Below are positions 1 through 8,083 of a stretch of 64,000 bases of DNA, piece by piece. Made by a program: the position numbers and the translations under genes. The stretch lies in the NCBI GenBank assembly GCA_020629315.1, contig JAHDDO010000004.1, positions 110,383 through 174,382 of the forward strand, in the 5' to 3' direction. Positions within the stretch are counted from its first letter, which is position 1; every line of letters begins with the position of its first letter. The stretch comes from Saprospiraceae bacterium (GTDB lineage Bacteria > Bacteroidota > Bacteroidia > Chitinophagales > Saprospiraceae). The notes under the pieces are model-generated. The model did not search any database, was not told where the DNA came from, and saw nothing but the letters and a program-made list of their open reading frames with translations.

Positions 1-2
1 AT

Positions 3-1124
3 GCTGCTTATCCAGCTATACTTTGGGTGATATACCGATTTAGAGGTCAAGATAAGGATGCAAAAAAAATAGAGCACTTTCCAGCTTTTAGTATTATCAT
101 TCCAGCCCACAATGAAGAGTCCTGCATAGCCGACAAATTAATATCTATCATCAACAGTGACCTAAGTGGATGTACGTTTGAAGTATTGGTGGGATCTGAT
201 AACTCCACTGATGCCACTAATGCTATAGTATTTGAATTTGCGTCTAAACACAGCTTTATTCAGTTTTATCCATATTCCGAAAGGCAGGGCAAAATAGGTA
301 TGGTAGAGAAGTTGGTTGCAAGAACTAAATATGATATTCTCATACATACGGACGCGAATGTTTTATTTGAAACGGATTGTATTAAACGACTGATAGCTGC
401 TTTTTCGGATCCTACTTTAGGTGTGATTGGGGCTAATATTGTGAATACAGATATTTCTAAGGATGGAATCTCAGTTCAAGAAGCGAGTTATGTAAATATT
501 GAAAATCGTATCAAGTATTGGGAGGGTGCTATTTTCGATAGCATGATGGGTGCTTTTGGGGGCTGTTTTGCTATGCGCAAGTCCTTGATGAAGGCTATAC
601 CTAAAAACTTTATCGTTGATGATTTTTATTTGACCTTTCAATGTATGGTCCAAGGATTTGCTTCCCGCTATGATTTAAGTGCCATTTGTTTCGAAGATGT
701 TTCCAATGATTGGAGAGAAGAGTTCAGAAGAAAAGTCCGAATTGGTATTGGTAATTACCAAAATCTACGATTTTTTAGGACTTGGGCTTTTCGTCCTTTT
801 CACCCCATCGGTTATTGTTTTATATCCCATAAGGTATTGCGTTGGATAGGGTGGACCTTTATTCTTATGGCAATCTGTAGTGCTTTTTATTTATCTTTTT
901 ATGTTCCTTTCTTTGCTATCATAAGCGCAGGGATTATTGGTGTACTATTCATAGTACTCGTTGATCCGATGTTAGCCAAAATGGGTATTCATATCAAAGT
1001 GTTTCGCTATATTTTCCATTTTTTTACAATGAATGTAGCCTTAGCTGTTGCTTTCTTTAAGTATATCTCAGGTGTGAAAACTAATATTTGGACACCTACA
1101 AAGCGTCATCAGCTTAATAGCTAA
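3..1124 (+). CDS. Family 2 glycosyltransferase with C-terminal membrane segments (5'-truncated)
   Basis: The reading frame is open to the window edge, with hydrophobic residues (AAYPAILWVIYRF) before the first possible start, a GTG at 27. The true start, probably with an N-terminal membrane helix, therefore lies outside the window. The protein shows the GT-A signature IIIPAHNEES, a nucleotide-sugar metal site around DANVLF, an acceptor region with FGGCFAMRKS and VDDFYL, and a RRKVRIG motif in place of QxxRW. The last ~90 residues hold about three hydrophobic segments. This is the layout of membrane-anchored processive or polysaccharide-forming GT2 enzymes. Donor and acceptor cannot be told from the sequence. 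It converges on the PorP-like gene with only 2 bases between their stops. Confidence 0.85.
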   Translation, partial: AAYPAILWVIYRFRGQDKDAKKIEHFPAFSIIIPAHNEESCIADKLISIINSDLSGCTFEVLVGSDNSTDATNAIVFEFASKHSFIQFYPYSERQGKIGMVEKLVARTKYDILIHTDANVLFETDCIKRLIAAFSDPTLGVIGANIVNTDISKDGISVQEASYVNIENRIKYWEGAIFDSMMGAFGGCFAMRKSLMKAIPKNFIVDDFYLTFQCMVQGFASRYDLSAICFEDVSNDWREEFRRKVRIGIGNYQNLRFFRTWAFRPFHPIGYCFISHKVLRWIGWTFILMAICSAFYLSFYVPFFAIISAGIIGVLFIVLVDPMLAKMGIHIKVFRYIFHFFTMNVALAVAFFKYISGVKTNIWTPTKRHQLNS

Positions 1125-1126
1125 AG

Positions 1127-2188
1127 CTAGAATTGCGGGCAGAAATTAAACTCATTTTCATGTTCGCCAATAAAACGAATGCTTAATTCAAAGGCATTCA
1201 AACTGGTATTACCGGCCAATGTTTCTCCCATAAACACATCGTAGCTAAGGCCGAGTAAAAATGCGTTCTTTTCAAAACCAACCATTGGAGAAACATATCT
1301 TGGCGCAAAGCCATCTAAACCATGAATAGTTTTAAACCAGCTGCCTAAATAGAAGGCAGACTGCGATTCGATAAATTCCCATTTAACACTCAAACCTACA
1401 TCAGCTTCAGATTGGTTGCCATGTTGTATATACACTAATCTCGGTAGGATACTAAAAAAGTCACCAAGCGCTACATTAGTACTTCCATGGAAGGTATACT
1501 TTGCCGCATAATCAAAATCAGTCTCTGTATCAGGGTTTATAGTTTGAGATTGACCATAAAAACTAAGACTCGGTGTATTAAAGTGATGGATAGCGGCTCC
1601 GATTGCAAAGCGAACACCATCATTAGGAATAGCGCTATAGGTTATGCCAAGGCCTAAGTCTAGAAAACCAAAGTTGTTAGGAGGTAGAATCTCACTGGTT
1701 TGTTGGTCATAGGCATTCACATCATTGAACTCGTCTCCAAAATTCAAGTTGTCGTAGTTTATGTTTCGTTGCTGAACACCAAATTCAACCCCAGCTGAAA
1801 TATAACTTTTGGTTTTATAATTCAGTAGTTTGTGATAGGCTGCTTGAAGAGCTAGTTTATTTGTGTTCATTCGAAAGACCTGGCCTCTATCTGTAAAGAA
1901 GAATACCCCAAGACCCGCTTTATCGCCGCCTTTGAGTTTCTCTTCACCCACATTGAATTTTACATCACCACCAACGCCATATGATTGCATTGGCGTTTCT
2001 AAGCCCGTTCGCCATTGATCTTTATAAATGGTCATGATACGATATGTACCTTCAATATTCCCAGACAAGGCGGGATTCAGGTTTTGCGGTGCAGCAAAAG
2101 ACTGAGTAAAATGAACGTCTTGTGTGTGTCCAAGCTTTATAAAAAAGCTAAAACAAATTAGTATGAATGCGGCTTTACAAATCTTCAT
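1127..2188 (-). CDS. PorP/SprF family type IX secretion outer-membrane protein
   Basis: About 353 aa. The ATG at 2188 gives a clear signal peptide (MKICKAAFILICFSFFIKLG, then HTQ). The frame opens further upstream, but that would overlap the divergent NlpC gene, so it was rejected. The mature start DVHFTQSFAAPQNLNPALSG is the classic PorP/SprF opening, followed by YRIMTIYKDQWRT and beta-barrel strands ending in LSIRFIG. In the family, PorP/SprF proteins help export or anchor T9SS substrates, often those with type B sorting domains, and usually sit beside their giant partner. Here no partner adjoins; the window's giant T9SS proteins start 8 kb away and carry type A-like domains, so the substrate is unknown. 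Confidence 0.85.
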   Translation of the reverse strand: MKICKAAFILICFSFFIKLGHTQDVHFTQSFAAPQNLNPALSGNIEGTYRIMTIYKDQWRTGLETPMQSYGVGGDVKFNVGEEKLKGGDKAGLGVFFFTDRGQVFRMNTNKLALQAAYHKLLNYKTKSYISAGVEFGVQQRNINYDNLNFGDEFNDVNAYDQQTSEILPPNNFGFLDLGLGITYSAIPNDGVRFAIGAAIHHFNTPSLSFYGQSQTINPDTETDFDYAAKYTFHGSTNVALGDFFSILPRLVYIQHGNQSEADVGLSVKWEFIESQSAFYLGSWFKTIHGLDGFAPRYVSPMVGFEKNAFLLGLSYDVFMGETLAGNTSLNAFELSIRFIGEHENEFNFCPQF

Positions 2189-2270
2189 CTCTATAAACAA
2201 AAGTACAAATACGTTTGAATAACGTATTTGAAGTGCTAAGATTCTTAATTTCGCGATGAATTTGCGATAA

Positions 2271-3074
2271 ATGCAGTTAAATTTCGGCATATGTAAGGTC
2301 AGTATAGCGCCACTGCGCAAGGTAGCTAGTGATCGGTCTGAACAAGTATCTCAATTACTGTTTGGTGAATGTGTTGAAATAATAGAGATAAAAGGCCGCA
2401 GTTGGATCTTTGTTCGCTCACTTTTTGACGGGTATGAGGCTTGGATGGATCCTAAGCAACTGCACCTTATCGATGAAGCGACGGCCGAAAAATTAAGATA
2501 CTCTGATCATATTGCCCTAGAGATGGTCGACTCGATCCGTTCGCAAAAGCAGGCTATGCCTATTTTAATGGGATCGTCTCTACCTACTTTCGATGGCTTA
2601 TCACTTCGATTACCTTTTGGTAAATTTGAGTATTCGGGTTTATCCATAGATCTGACAAAGCCCTTCAATCCTATAGATATATTACAGAATGTGGCGAAGA
2701 AATATTTACATGCGCCATACTTATGGGGTGGACGTTCTCCATTTGGGATTGATTGTTCTGGTTATGTACAAGTGGTATATAAAGCTATCGGCATAAACCT
2801 GCCTCGTGATACCTCAGAACAAGTCAATGTAGGGGAACTGGTTAATTTTGTTCCAGAATCAAAAACGGGCGATCTGGCTTTCTTTCATAACCAAGATGGT
2901 CGCATTCATCATGTTGGAATCATCATTGAGCAAGGACGTGTTATCCACGCCTCTGGTAAAGTACGTTTAGATCCACTGGATCAATATGGCATTTATAATC
3001 TGGAGAAGCAGAAATATACCCATCGTTTGCGCGTCATTAAACGACTAGATTTAGGGGTAACTGAGGATGAGTAG
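2271..3074 (+). CDS. NlpC/P60 (C40) cell-wall endopeptidase with SH3-like N-terminus
   Basis: 267 aa. Residues ~5-130 form a bacterial SH3b-like region (APLRKVASDRSEQVSQLLFG), followed by an NlpC/P60 domain from ~135. Catalytic residues visible are Cys162 in GIDCSGYVQ, His214 in RIHHVGI and His226 in VIHASG. The order resembles gamma-D-glutamyl-L-diamino acid endopeptidases such as YkfC, which trim or recycle peptidoglycan stem peptides. No signal peptide is seen at the chosen ATG (MQLNFGICKV), which suggests a cytoplasmic recycling role or an unrecognised export route. It is divergent from the PorP-like gene. A heptamer tandem repeat begins on the last base of its stop codon. Confidence 0.88.
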   Translation: MQLNFGICKVSIAPLRKVASDRSEQVSQLLFGECVEIIEIKGRSWIFVRSLFDGYEAWMDPKQLHLIDEATAEKLRYSDHIALEMVDSIRSQKQAMPILMGSSLPTFDGLSLRLPFGKFEYSGLSIDLTKPFNPIDILQNVAKKYLHAPYLWGGRSPFGIDCSGYVQVVYKAIGINLPRDTSEQVNVGELVNFVPESKTGDLAFFHNQDGRIHHVGIIIEQGRVIHASGKVRLDPLDQYGIYNLEKQKYTHRLRVIKRLDLGVTEDE

Positions 3075-3157
3075 TATCTAATATCTCGTAACTCATATCT
3101 GGTATCTGGTATCTTGTATCTTGTATCTTGTATCTTGTATCTTGTATCTAGTATCTC
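3074..3157. repeat. Heptanucleotide tandem repeat (GTATCTT)n
   Basis: Twelve consecutive 7-base units are readable. Units 6-10 (3109-3143) are five perfect GTATCTT copies, flanked by variants such as gtatcta, gtatctg, atatctc and gtatctc. The array starts on the last base of the NlpC stop codon and ends 3 bases before the stop of the convergent membrane-protein gene, so it fills the whole intergenic gap. Seven is not a multiple of three, so copy-number change would not preserve a reading frame, but no frame crosses it. Confidence 0.9.
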
Positions 3158-3160
3158 GGA

Positions 3161-3628
3161 TCACATTCCTGCGTCTCTAACCATGGTGGTGAAAAAGATG
3201 AATGCTTTTTCAAACCAAAAATTGAGATTTAGTAGGAACATTATAAGCAAGGCTAGATTGACATTCAGTCTATATTTTTTTATCCAAAAGAGCTGTGTTA
3301 GCAATAGGGGAACCCAAATGACTAAAAGATACAGTATCCAATAGTAACTAAGGGTTTTACCGAAAAGTGAAACATCAAAGTAGCCATAGCCCGTATACCA
3401 CCCCATAATGGCTTCTGCAGCATATGTGGCAGCCAGAATGGTCACAAGAATGCAACATACTAGATGGGCGATATTAAGTGGTCTCTCATAGGTTTGGGGG
3501 GGAATACGAAATAGTTTAATAGATAGCAAACATAAAAATAGAATGATAGCCAGGACAGAGAGGAGTAAGCCTGTACAGTAGTAAAAAGGATGTATCGTCA
3601 CATGCCACCCTGGAATATCATCATACAT
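3161..3628 (-). CDS. Small four-helix membrane protein resembling the C-terminal half of NrfD/ActC
   Basis: 155 aa with about four hydrophobic helices (roughly 15-37, 50-72, 90-112 and 122-145). The C-terminal stretch YWILYLLVIWVPLLLTQLFW, then KKYR and FWFEKAFIFFTTMVRD, follows the pattern I recall for the end of NrfD/ActC-type quinone-interacting subunits (YW..N...P..FW.KK.R, MW.ERF.I...SL.RD). Full-length NrfD has eight or more helices, so this is about half the usual size. No partner iron-sulfur subunit is nearby. Function is unknown; the family resemblance is by eye only. The start is the ATG at 3628. Confidence 0.55.
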   Translation of the reverse strand: MYDDIPGWHVTIHPFYYCTGLLLSVLAIILFLCLLSIKLFRIPPQTYERPLNIAHLVCCILVTILAATYAAEAIMGWYTGYGYFDVSLFGKTLSYYWILYLLVIWVPLLLTQLFWIKKYRLNVNLALLIMFLLNLNFWFEKAFIFFTTMVRDAGM

Positions 3629-3757
3629 GTATACCTTGATTTAAATGCGAAATATAGTAAGGTAGGTATAAGATAGCTATCCCTTATTAGATACAAGAAA
3701 AAAGCTTTCCATTTCAAGCCTTATTCTTATATCATTATCTCTGCGATAGGGGTATTA

Positions 3758-3841
3758 GTGGGCCGTAGGCGTCCAGAAACTAGCAAAGCTAGATTATGGA
3801 CCTAGCCACGAATGACCCGCCTCCGACCGTAAGCGTCGGGG
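3758..3841. ncRNA. Candidate structured RNA element, two hairpins
   Basis: This GC-richer patch in an AT-rich 258-bp gap folds on paper. GTGGG (3758-3762) can pair with CCCGC (3816-3820). Inside that, GGC (3768-3770) pairs with GCC (3805-3807), GTCCA (3771-3775) with TGGAC (3797-3801), and CTAGC (3780-3784) with GCTAG (3788-3792) over an aaa loop. A second hairpin pairs CTCCGAC (3821-3827) with GTCGGGG (3835-3841). The nested exact stems are unlikely by chance. Strand is unresolved: on the minus strand it would be the 3' region of the beta-synthase-like gene and the leader of the small membrane-protein gene. No known RNA family is assigned. Confidence 0.45.
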
Positions 3842-3886
3842 ATCGCCATAAAAAGAATAAAAGAGGATTACTGGATCAGGCTTAGA

Positions 3887-4867
3887 CTAGTCTAACCAAT
3901 CATTTTCACGCATCCAATCGTCGTTGTAAATCTTAGCAACATATCGACTACCGTGATCATGAAAAATAACAACTACGACATCATCTTCCGTCAAACGATC
4001 GCCTAATTGAAGGCAACCTTGGATAGCGGCGCCACAACTGTAACCGAGTAATAAACCTTCTTCTCTAGCCATACGTCTTGCAGCTACAGCCGCATCTTTA
4101 TCCGTTACTTTTTCGAAAAGATCGATTAGATCGAAGTTCACATTTTCAGGAAGGATATCTTCTCCGACCCCTTCTAGCTTATACGGATAAATTTCATTCT
4201 TATCGAAGATGCCCGTTTCTTTATATTTCTTGAATACAGAACCATAGGAATCGATACCCCAAACCTTGATGTTCGGATTTTTTTCCTTTAAGAATTTGGC
4301 TGTACCGCAAATGGTTCCTCCCGTACCTACTGGAACGATCAGGTGTGTGATTTTACCATCCGTCTGATCCCAAATTTCAGGGCCAGTCGAGTGATAATGA
4401 CCTGCAGTATTCGACAAATTATCGTATTGATTGCACCAGAATGAGTTTTCAATCTCTTTGGATAGACGTTCTGCTACGCTGTAATAAGATCTTGGATCTT
4501 CTGGTTCAACATCTGTCGGACAAACATGAACGGTACCACCTAAAGCCCGAAGCATATCGATTTTTTGTTGCGCTTGCTTATCCGTAGTACTAAAAATACA
4601 TTTATAACCTCGTACGGCTGCTACTAGCGCTATACCCATACCTGTATTTCCTGATGTACATTCTATAATAGTACCGCCCGGCTTTAACAGCCCTGCTTTT
4701 TCGGCATCATCGACCATCTGCACAGCCATTCTATCTTTGATACTATTTCCTGGATTGAAGTACTCTACCTTACCAAACACCTGAGCAGGAAGGTGAGCCG
4801 TTATCTTATTTAATTTAATGAGTGGTGTATTACCAATTGCCTCAAGAATATTGTTTAAATACTTCAT
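3887..4867 (-). CDS. Cystathionine beta-synthase-like PLP enzyme (no CBS domains)
   Basis: 326 aa, fold type II PLP enzyme. Lys44 in NPGNSIKDRMA is the Schiff-base lysine, SGNTG (72-76) binds the substrate carboxylate and GTGGT (181-185) cradles the phosphate. Family features such as SYYSVAERL, LEGVGEDILP, YSCGAA and the ending RYVAKIYNDDWM follow cystathionine beta-synthase more closely than CysK or CysM, although the C-terminal AdoMet-binding CBS pair is absent. Expected reaction: condensation of serine (or an activated serine) with homocysteine, or cysteine synthesis; the two cannot be separated by reading alone. The gamma-synthase/lyase-type gene at 29857 could provide the next step of reverse transsulfuration. 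The ATG at 4867 is used. Confidence 0.85.
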   Translation of the reverse strand: MKYLNNILEAIGNTPLIKLNKITAHLPAQVFGKVEYFNPGNSIKDRMAVQMVDDAEKAGLLKPGGTIIECTSGNTGMGIALVAAVRGYKCIFSTTDKQAQQKIDMLRALGGTVHVCPTDVEPEDPRSYYSVAERLSKEIENSFWCNQYDNLSNTAGHYHSTGPEIWDQTDGKITHLIVPVGTGGTICGTAKFLKEKNPNIKVWGIDSYGSVFKKYKETGIFDKNEIYPYKLEGVGEDILPENVNFDLIDLFEKVTDKDAAVAARRMAREEGLLLGYSCGAAIQGCLQLGDRLTEDDVVVVIFHDHGSRYVAKIYNDDWMRENDWLD

Positions 4868-4896
4868 TCATTGCTTATTGAGGCGGCAAAGGTACA

Positions 4897-5742
4897 TTAT
4901 TCAAAGTATTTCATCTCTACTAGGAATCTTGAATCTAAAGCACCCAATCTTTTTGCTGTGGCTGGCGATAATATGACATCTATATCAGCAGGATAGGTAT
5001 TCGGTGGAATATTAGCTACCACTCTTGCATTTACTCGTTCGCCTATGACAGGGTTATAGAGCTCTATTTCCGAGTTTATACGGGCCGTGCGGTGCATAAC
5101 AAATAATTGCGTAGTGCTTGATTTTTTGTCCCAGAAGGCGATTCCTTTTTTATATCTGGCTTGATTTTCCCAACTAGGCGGGCTTACTTCAATTGAATCT
5201 ATTTCTCCTGTTTCTGAAACAACACCTAGTGAATCGAGAGGCGCCGACGCTTGTACATTTTTAGATGCATCCATTTTTAAGTAGCCTACGGTTACATATT
5301 GGCCAATGTCCAGTTTGTCTTCAGTTAGCTTATTCAGCGATTTAAAATCTTGGGTTTGAATGTCGAAGTAAATACGAGATATTCTGAAAACGGTTTCCTT
5401 TGCTTTTACTTTATATACAATGGGAATACTAGTTCCTTCAAGAGGACGATGGGGTAGTACAATGCCATCTTTAAGGGGAATGAAAACGGTTTGTCCGATT
5501 TCCAGTGTCTGATTCTTATCCAGTTTATTTATTTTACTGACATAAGAAACGGGCAATTCAAACAAGCTGCAAATGCCATACAAGGTCTGTTTTGCCTGTA
5601 CGGTATGTGGATAGACTTTATTGAGATCCTTGGTGAGGATTACTTTTACACTATCCCCATTGCTTAGAATGGGGGCGAATAATTCTTGGGCTTGTACGTT
5701 TAAACAAGAGCTAAGAAGTGCTATAAGTATGAGTGTTCGCAT
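4897..5742 (-). CDS. Secreted LysM protein with C-terminal RlpA-like double-psi beta-barrel
   Basis: 281 aa from the ATG at 5742; the frame opens 7 codons earlier, but MRTLILIALLSSCLNVQAQ is the natural signal peptide. Two LysM-like segments are seen: around 44-90 (YPHTVQAKQTLYGICSLFEL ... IGQTVFIPL) and 108-155 (YKVKAKETVFRISRIYF ... IGQYVTVG). Both should bind glycan strands of peptidoglycan. The last ~85 residues (GIAFWDKKS ... MHRTARINSEIELYNP ... LSPATAKRLGAL) resemble the RlpA/DPBB fold, with the usual leading GxA and late lysis-type helix, but without the catalytic Asp/His pattern being clear. It probably acts in the periplasm or at the outer membrane in wall binding. Confidence 0.75.
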   Translation of the reverse strand: MRTLILIALLSSCLNVQAQELFAPILSNGDSVKVILTKDLNKVYPHTVQAKQTLYGICSLFELPVSYVSKINKLDKNQTLEIGQTVFIPLKDGIVLPHRPLEGTSIPIVYKVKAKETVFRISRIYFDIQTQDFKSLNKLTEDKLDIGQYVTVGYLKMDASKNVQASAPLDSLGVVSETGEIDSIEVSPPSWENQARYKKGIAFWDKKSSTTQLFVMHRTARINSEIELYNPVIGERVNARVVANIPPNTYPADIDVILSPATAKRLGALDSRFLVEMKYFE

Positions 5743-5823
5743 TGGAAGACCTTTAGTGTACAAAGATATTAATACTTTTTATCATATATTTAATTCAGCA
5801 ACTCTCTGATTTAACATTTAATT

Positions 5824-6549
5824 ATGCGCATAATATGCATCATACCAGCCCGAATGGGTTCTACTCGTCTAGAAAATAAACTTATGCGAAGAGTAGGTGA
5901 TCAGACGATACTGGGTATGGTGTACAAATCGTGTTCTTTAGTGGACGATTTTTCAGATGTAATTATTGCTACGGACTCCATTGAAATCAAAGGACAAATG
6001 GAAGCTCTAGGCGCCCATGTATCCATGACACGTTCCGATCATCCTTCGGGTACAGATAGGATTATAGAGGTAGCTTCAAGCTTGGATTCATATGATTATA
6101 TAGTAAATGTTCAGGGAGATGAAGCCTTGATCAGTCCAGAGCATTTGACAACGCTTCTTACTCATCTAAAAGAACAACTACCTGATATTTGCACCGCTTA
6201 CAGTAAGAATAGGTCATTGGATGATTTTCAAGACCCTAATAAGGTTAAGCTAGTACGAACAGGGCATCGAGTATTGTATTTTAGTCGAGCAGCTATTCCT
6301 TGGGATCGCGAGACGCCCTCTGGCTTTTCTGGTTCATTTGATCATCATGCTGGGATATACGCATTTTCAAAGGACAGTATAGCTAGGATAGCTGAGCTCG
6401 AGCCATCTACATTGGAAATGAAAGAGCGATTAGAACAACTCCGCTGGATGGAAGCCGGGTTACATATAGATGCGGTGGAGATTCCCGGCGGATTGTTTGG
6501 GATCGATACGGAAGACGATTTAGAACGTCTCAGGCAAATGAATGGCTAA
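5824..6549 (+). CDS. kdsB: 3-deoxy-manno-octulosonate cytidylyltransferase
   Basis: 241 aa, the usual length. It activates Kdo with CTP to CMP-Kdo for lipid A core assembly in the cytoplasm. Visible family signatures are IPARMGSTRL at the N-terminus (CTP site), VNVQGDEALI (metal-binding Asp), PWDRE, HHAGIYAF, LEQLRWMEAG and the C-terminal GIDTEDDLERLR. The ATG at 5824 starts directly on this motif. It is monocistronic and divergent from the LysM gene. Its stop TAA overlaps the stop of convergent cdd by 4 bases. A KdsC-like phosphatase for the same pathway lies at 56985, 51 kb away. Confidence 0.95.
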   Translation: MRIICIIPARMGSTRLENKLMRRVGDQTILGMVYKSCSLVDDFSDVIIATDSIEIKGQMEALGAHVSMTRSDHPSGTDRIIEVASSLDSYDYIVNVQGDEALISPEHLTTLLTHLKEQLPDICTAYSKNRSLDDFQDPNKVKLVRTGHRVLYFSRAAIPWDRETPSGFSGSFDHHAGIYAFSKDSIARIAELEPSTLEMKERLEQLRWMEAGLHIDAVEIPGGLFGIDTEDDLERLRQMNG

Positions 6550-7034
6550 TCATTAGAAAAACTAAAAGACAAGGGCAGTAGTGGCCCGATTCCGTCGAAT
6601 ATATAGATCAATCCTGCTTTGCCCATTAGATAAAGTTTCATTGGCTCTCCTTGTCTATGCTCTTGTTCAGAAATAATTTGACGACATGCGCCACAGGGAG
6701 GAACCGGGTTTTCGTTGCTAAGGAATTCAGATTGTACAGTAACAGCCATAGCTTTGATGCAAGACCCAGGGTTTGACATGTTTGCAAAATTTAGCACAAC
6801 CTGTTCAGCGCAATTACACAGCGGATATGATCCATTCTCTTGATTGGCTCCTTTTAAAATGGTACCATTTTCAAGAAGGATAGCTGCACCTACATAAAAT
6901 TTAGAGTAGGGCGCATAGGAAAGTGAACAAGCATCTAAAGCTGCATCAAGCAATGCATTCGTTTTGTCACTGAGTTCAGTTCGATCTGAACAAATAGTGA
7001 AGCTTGATTCGAGGGTCCTTTTTTTCATCTTCAT
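6546..7034 (-). CDS. cdd: Cytidine deaminase
   Basis: 162 aa. A zinc enzyme that deaminates cytidine or deoxycytidine to uridine in pyrimidine salvage. Zinc ligands Cys75, Cys114 and Cys117 and the catalytic Glu77 are all present, in NCAEQ and PPCGACRQ. Upstream, APYSKFYVGAAIL is the conserved ribose-binding segment. The dimeric or tetrameric short form fits this length. Two in-frame ATGs (7034 and 7028) are possible. It is head-to-head with the sulfotransferase gene, about 50 bases apart, and converges with kdsB, sharing 4 bases of stop codon. Confidence 0.93.
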   Translation of the reverse strand: MKMKKRTLESSFTICSDRTELSDKTNALLDAALDACSLSYAPYSKFYVGAAILLENGTILKGANQENGSYPLCNCAEQVVLNFANMSNPGSCIKAMAVTVQSEFLSNENPVPPCGACRQIISEQEHRQGEPMKLYLMGKAGLIYIFDGIGPLLPLSFSFSND

Positions 7035-7084
7035 GATATATGTTTATTTAGGACGAAATTTTTGCGTAATGTATACATTTGCAT

Positions 7085-8083
7085 ATGCCATTATTCATTG
7101 GAGGGTGTGGAAGTACGGGAAGTTCTCTATTGAGACAAATCCTAAATCGGCATCCAAATATTTACATCAGCAATGAAAGCCATCTTTTTTGCAAATCGGC
7201 TTTGTACGAGGATTGGAACAAAAACAAATCCAAATTTTTCGCACGGTCGGTTTTTGGACTTAGAAGTAGTGGCTATAAGATGTACACAGGCATTGATTTA
7301 GCCCAAGATTTTACAAAGGCAAGCCTTAGAAGAGCCTGGCAAATGGCAGATGATTTTTCCGTGTTTTCCAATGTAATTTATGGAGAGGTAGACAAGGTGG
7401 GTTCTCAGGTGTTATGGGGCGACAAAACACCTGCTAATATATTTCACTTTGAAGACATCAAAAAGGCGTTTCCTGAAGCCACAATGATCCATACGAGGCG
7501 CCGGCCAGAAGATACCTTGGCCTCTTTAGTACGCCGAGGTATGAGTGTTTATCATGCGGTATGTCGGTTTTTATTATCCGTAAACGCAGCGGAAAGAGCT
7601 GCTTCACGACAGGTTTCCTTCTACGAGTTAGACTATGAGGCCTTGCTTTCAAGGCCGCAGAAAGAACTAGCGTCTATTTGTACCTTCATCGGGGTCCCTT
7701 ATGATGAAGTAGTATTACACCCATCCAAAGCGCCAGATTACGAACGCACTAAGATAGCTGGTTGGTCATTTGATGAATCTGATGCCATTGAAGTAAAGAC
7801 CAATCCCAGTTTTGAGAAATTGACCGATGGACAAAAATCAGAAATTCGGTATGCTATTACCCATCTTAGGCTTACGAATACGTTTTTGAATGAAAATGAA
7901 TACCCTTATCCCAATATTTTAGCCTATATGGAGGCTAGGAAATATAGTGTGCCGGAAGGAGTATCTAACAAAGGAAGTTTAGAAAAACAAGCGTTGATTG
8001 ATCTTTGGCAACGAACCCTTCGAATGTATCCCTTTCATTTCTTTGATCATCCATTTTACTTCTATGAACGCGCAGGATCGTAA
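7085..8083 (+). CDS. Sulfotransferase family protein
   Basis: 332 aa. The ATG at 7085 gives MPLFIGGCGSTGSSLLRQIL, which is the 5'-phosphosulfate-binding loop of PAPS-dependent sulfotransferases; an in-frame TTG two codons earlier is less likely. The 3'-phosphate motif appears as IHTRRRPEDTLASLVRRG around residues 135-152. KTPANI, just before it, is also typical. It should move sulfate from PAPS to a hydroxyl or amine acceptor, perhaps a surface glycan or lipid; the acceptor cannot be predicted. Its last 20 bases overlap the start of prmC, so the two genes are probably co-transcribed. Confidence 0.82.
   Translation: MPLFIGGCGSTGSSLLRQILNRHPNIYISNESHLFCKSALYEDWNKNKSKFFARSVFGLRSSGYKMYTGIDLAQDFTKASLRRAWQMADDFSVFSNVIYGEVDKVGSQVLWGDKTPANIFHFEDIKKAFPEATMIHTRRRPEDTLASLVRRGMSVYHAVCRFLLSVNAAERAASRQVSFYELDYEALLSRPQKELASICTFIGVPYDEVVLHPSKAPDYERTKIAGWSFDESDAIEVKTNPSFEKLTDGQKSEIRYAITHLRLTNTFLNENEYPYPNILAYMEARKYSVPEGVSNKGSLEKQALIDLWQRTLRMYPFHFFDHPFYFYERAGS

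Noticed and set aside
2189-2320. 44-codon N-terminal extension of the PorP-like gene
   Set aside because: It would overlap the divergent NlpC gene and bury a clear signal peptide that begins at 2188.
3887-4867. Calling the PLP enzyme a plain cysteine synthase (CysK/CysM)
   Set aside because: SYYSVAERL, LEGVGEDILP and the RYVAKIYNDDWM end follow cystathionine beta-synthase more closely; substrate left open.
7074-7081. TACATTTG, a perfect Bacteroidota -7 box before the sulfotransferase
   Set aside because: It ends only 3 bases before the ATG at 7085 and has no -33 box at the right distance, so transcription would start inside the gene.
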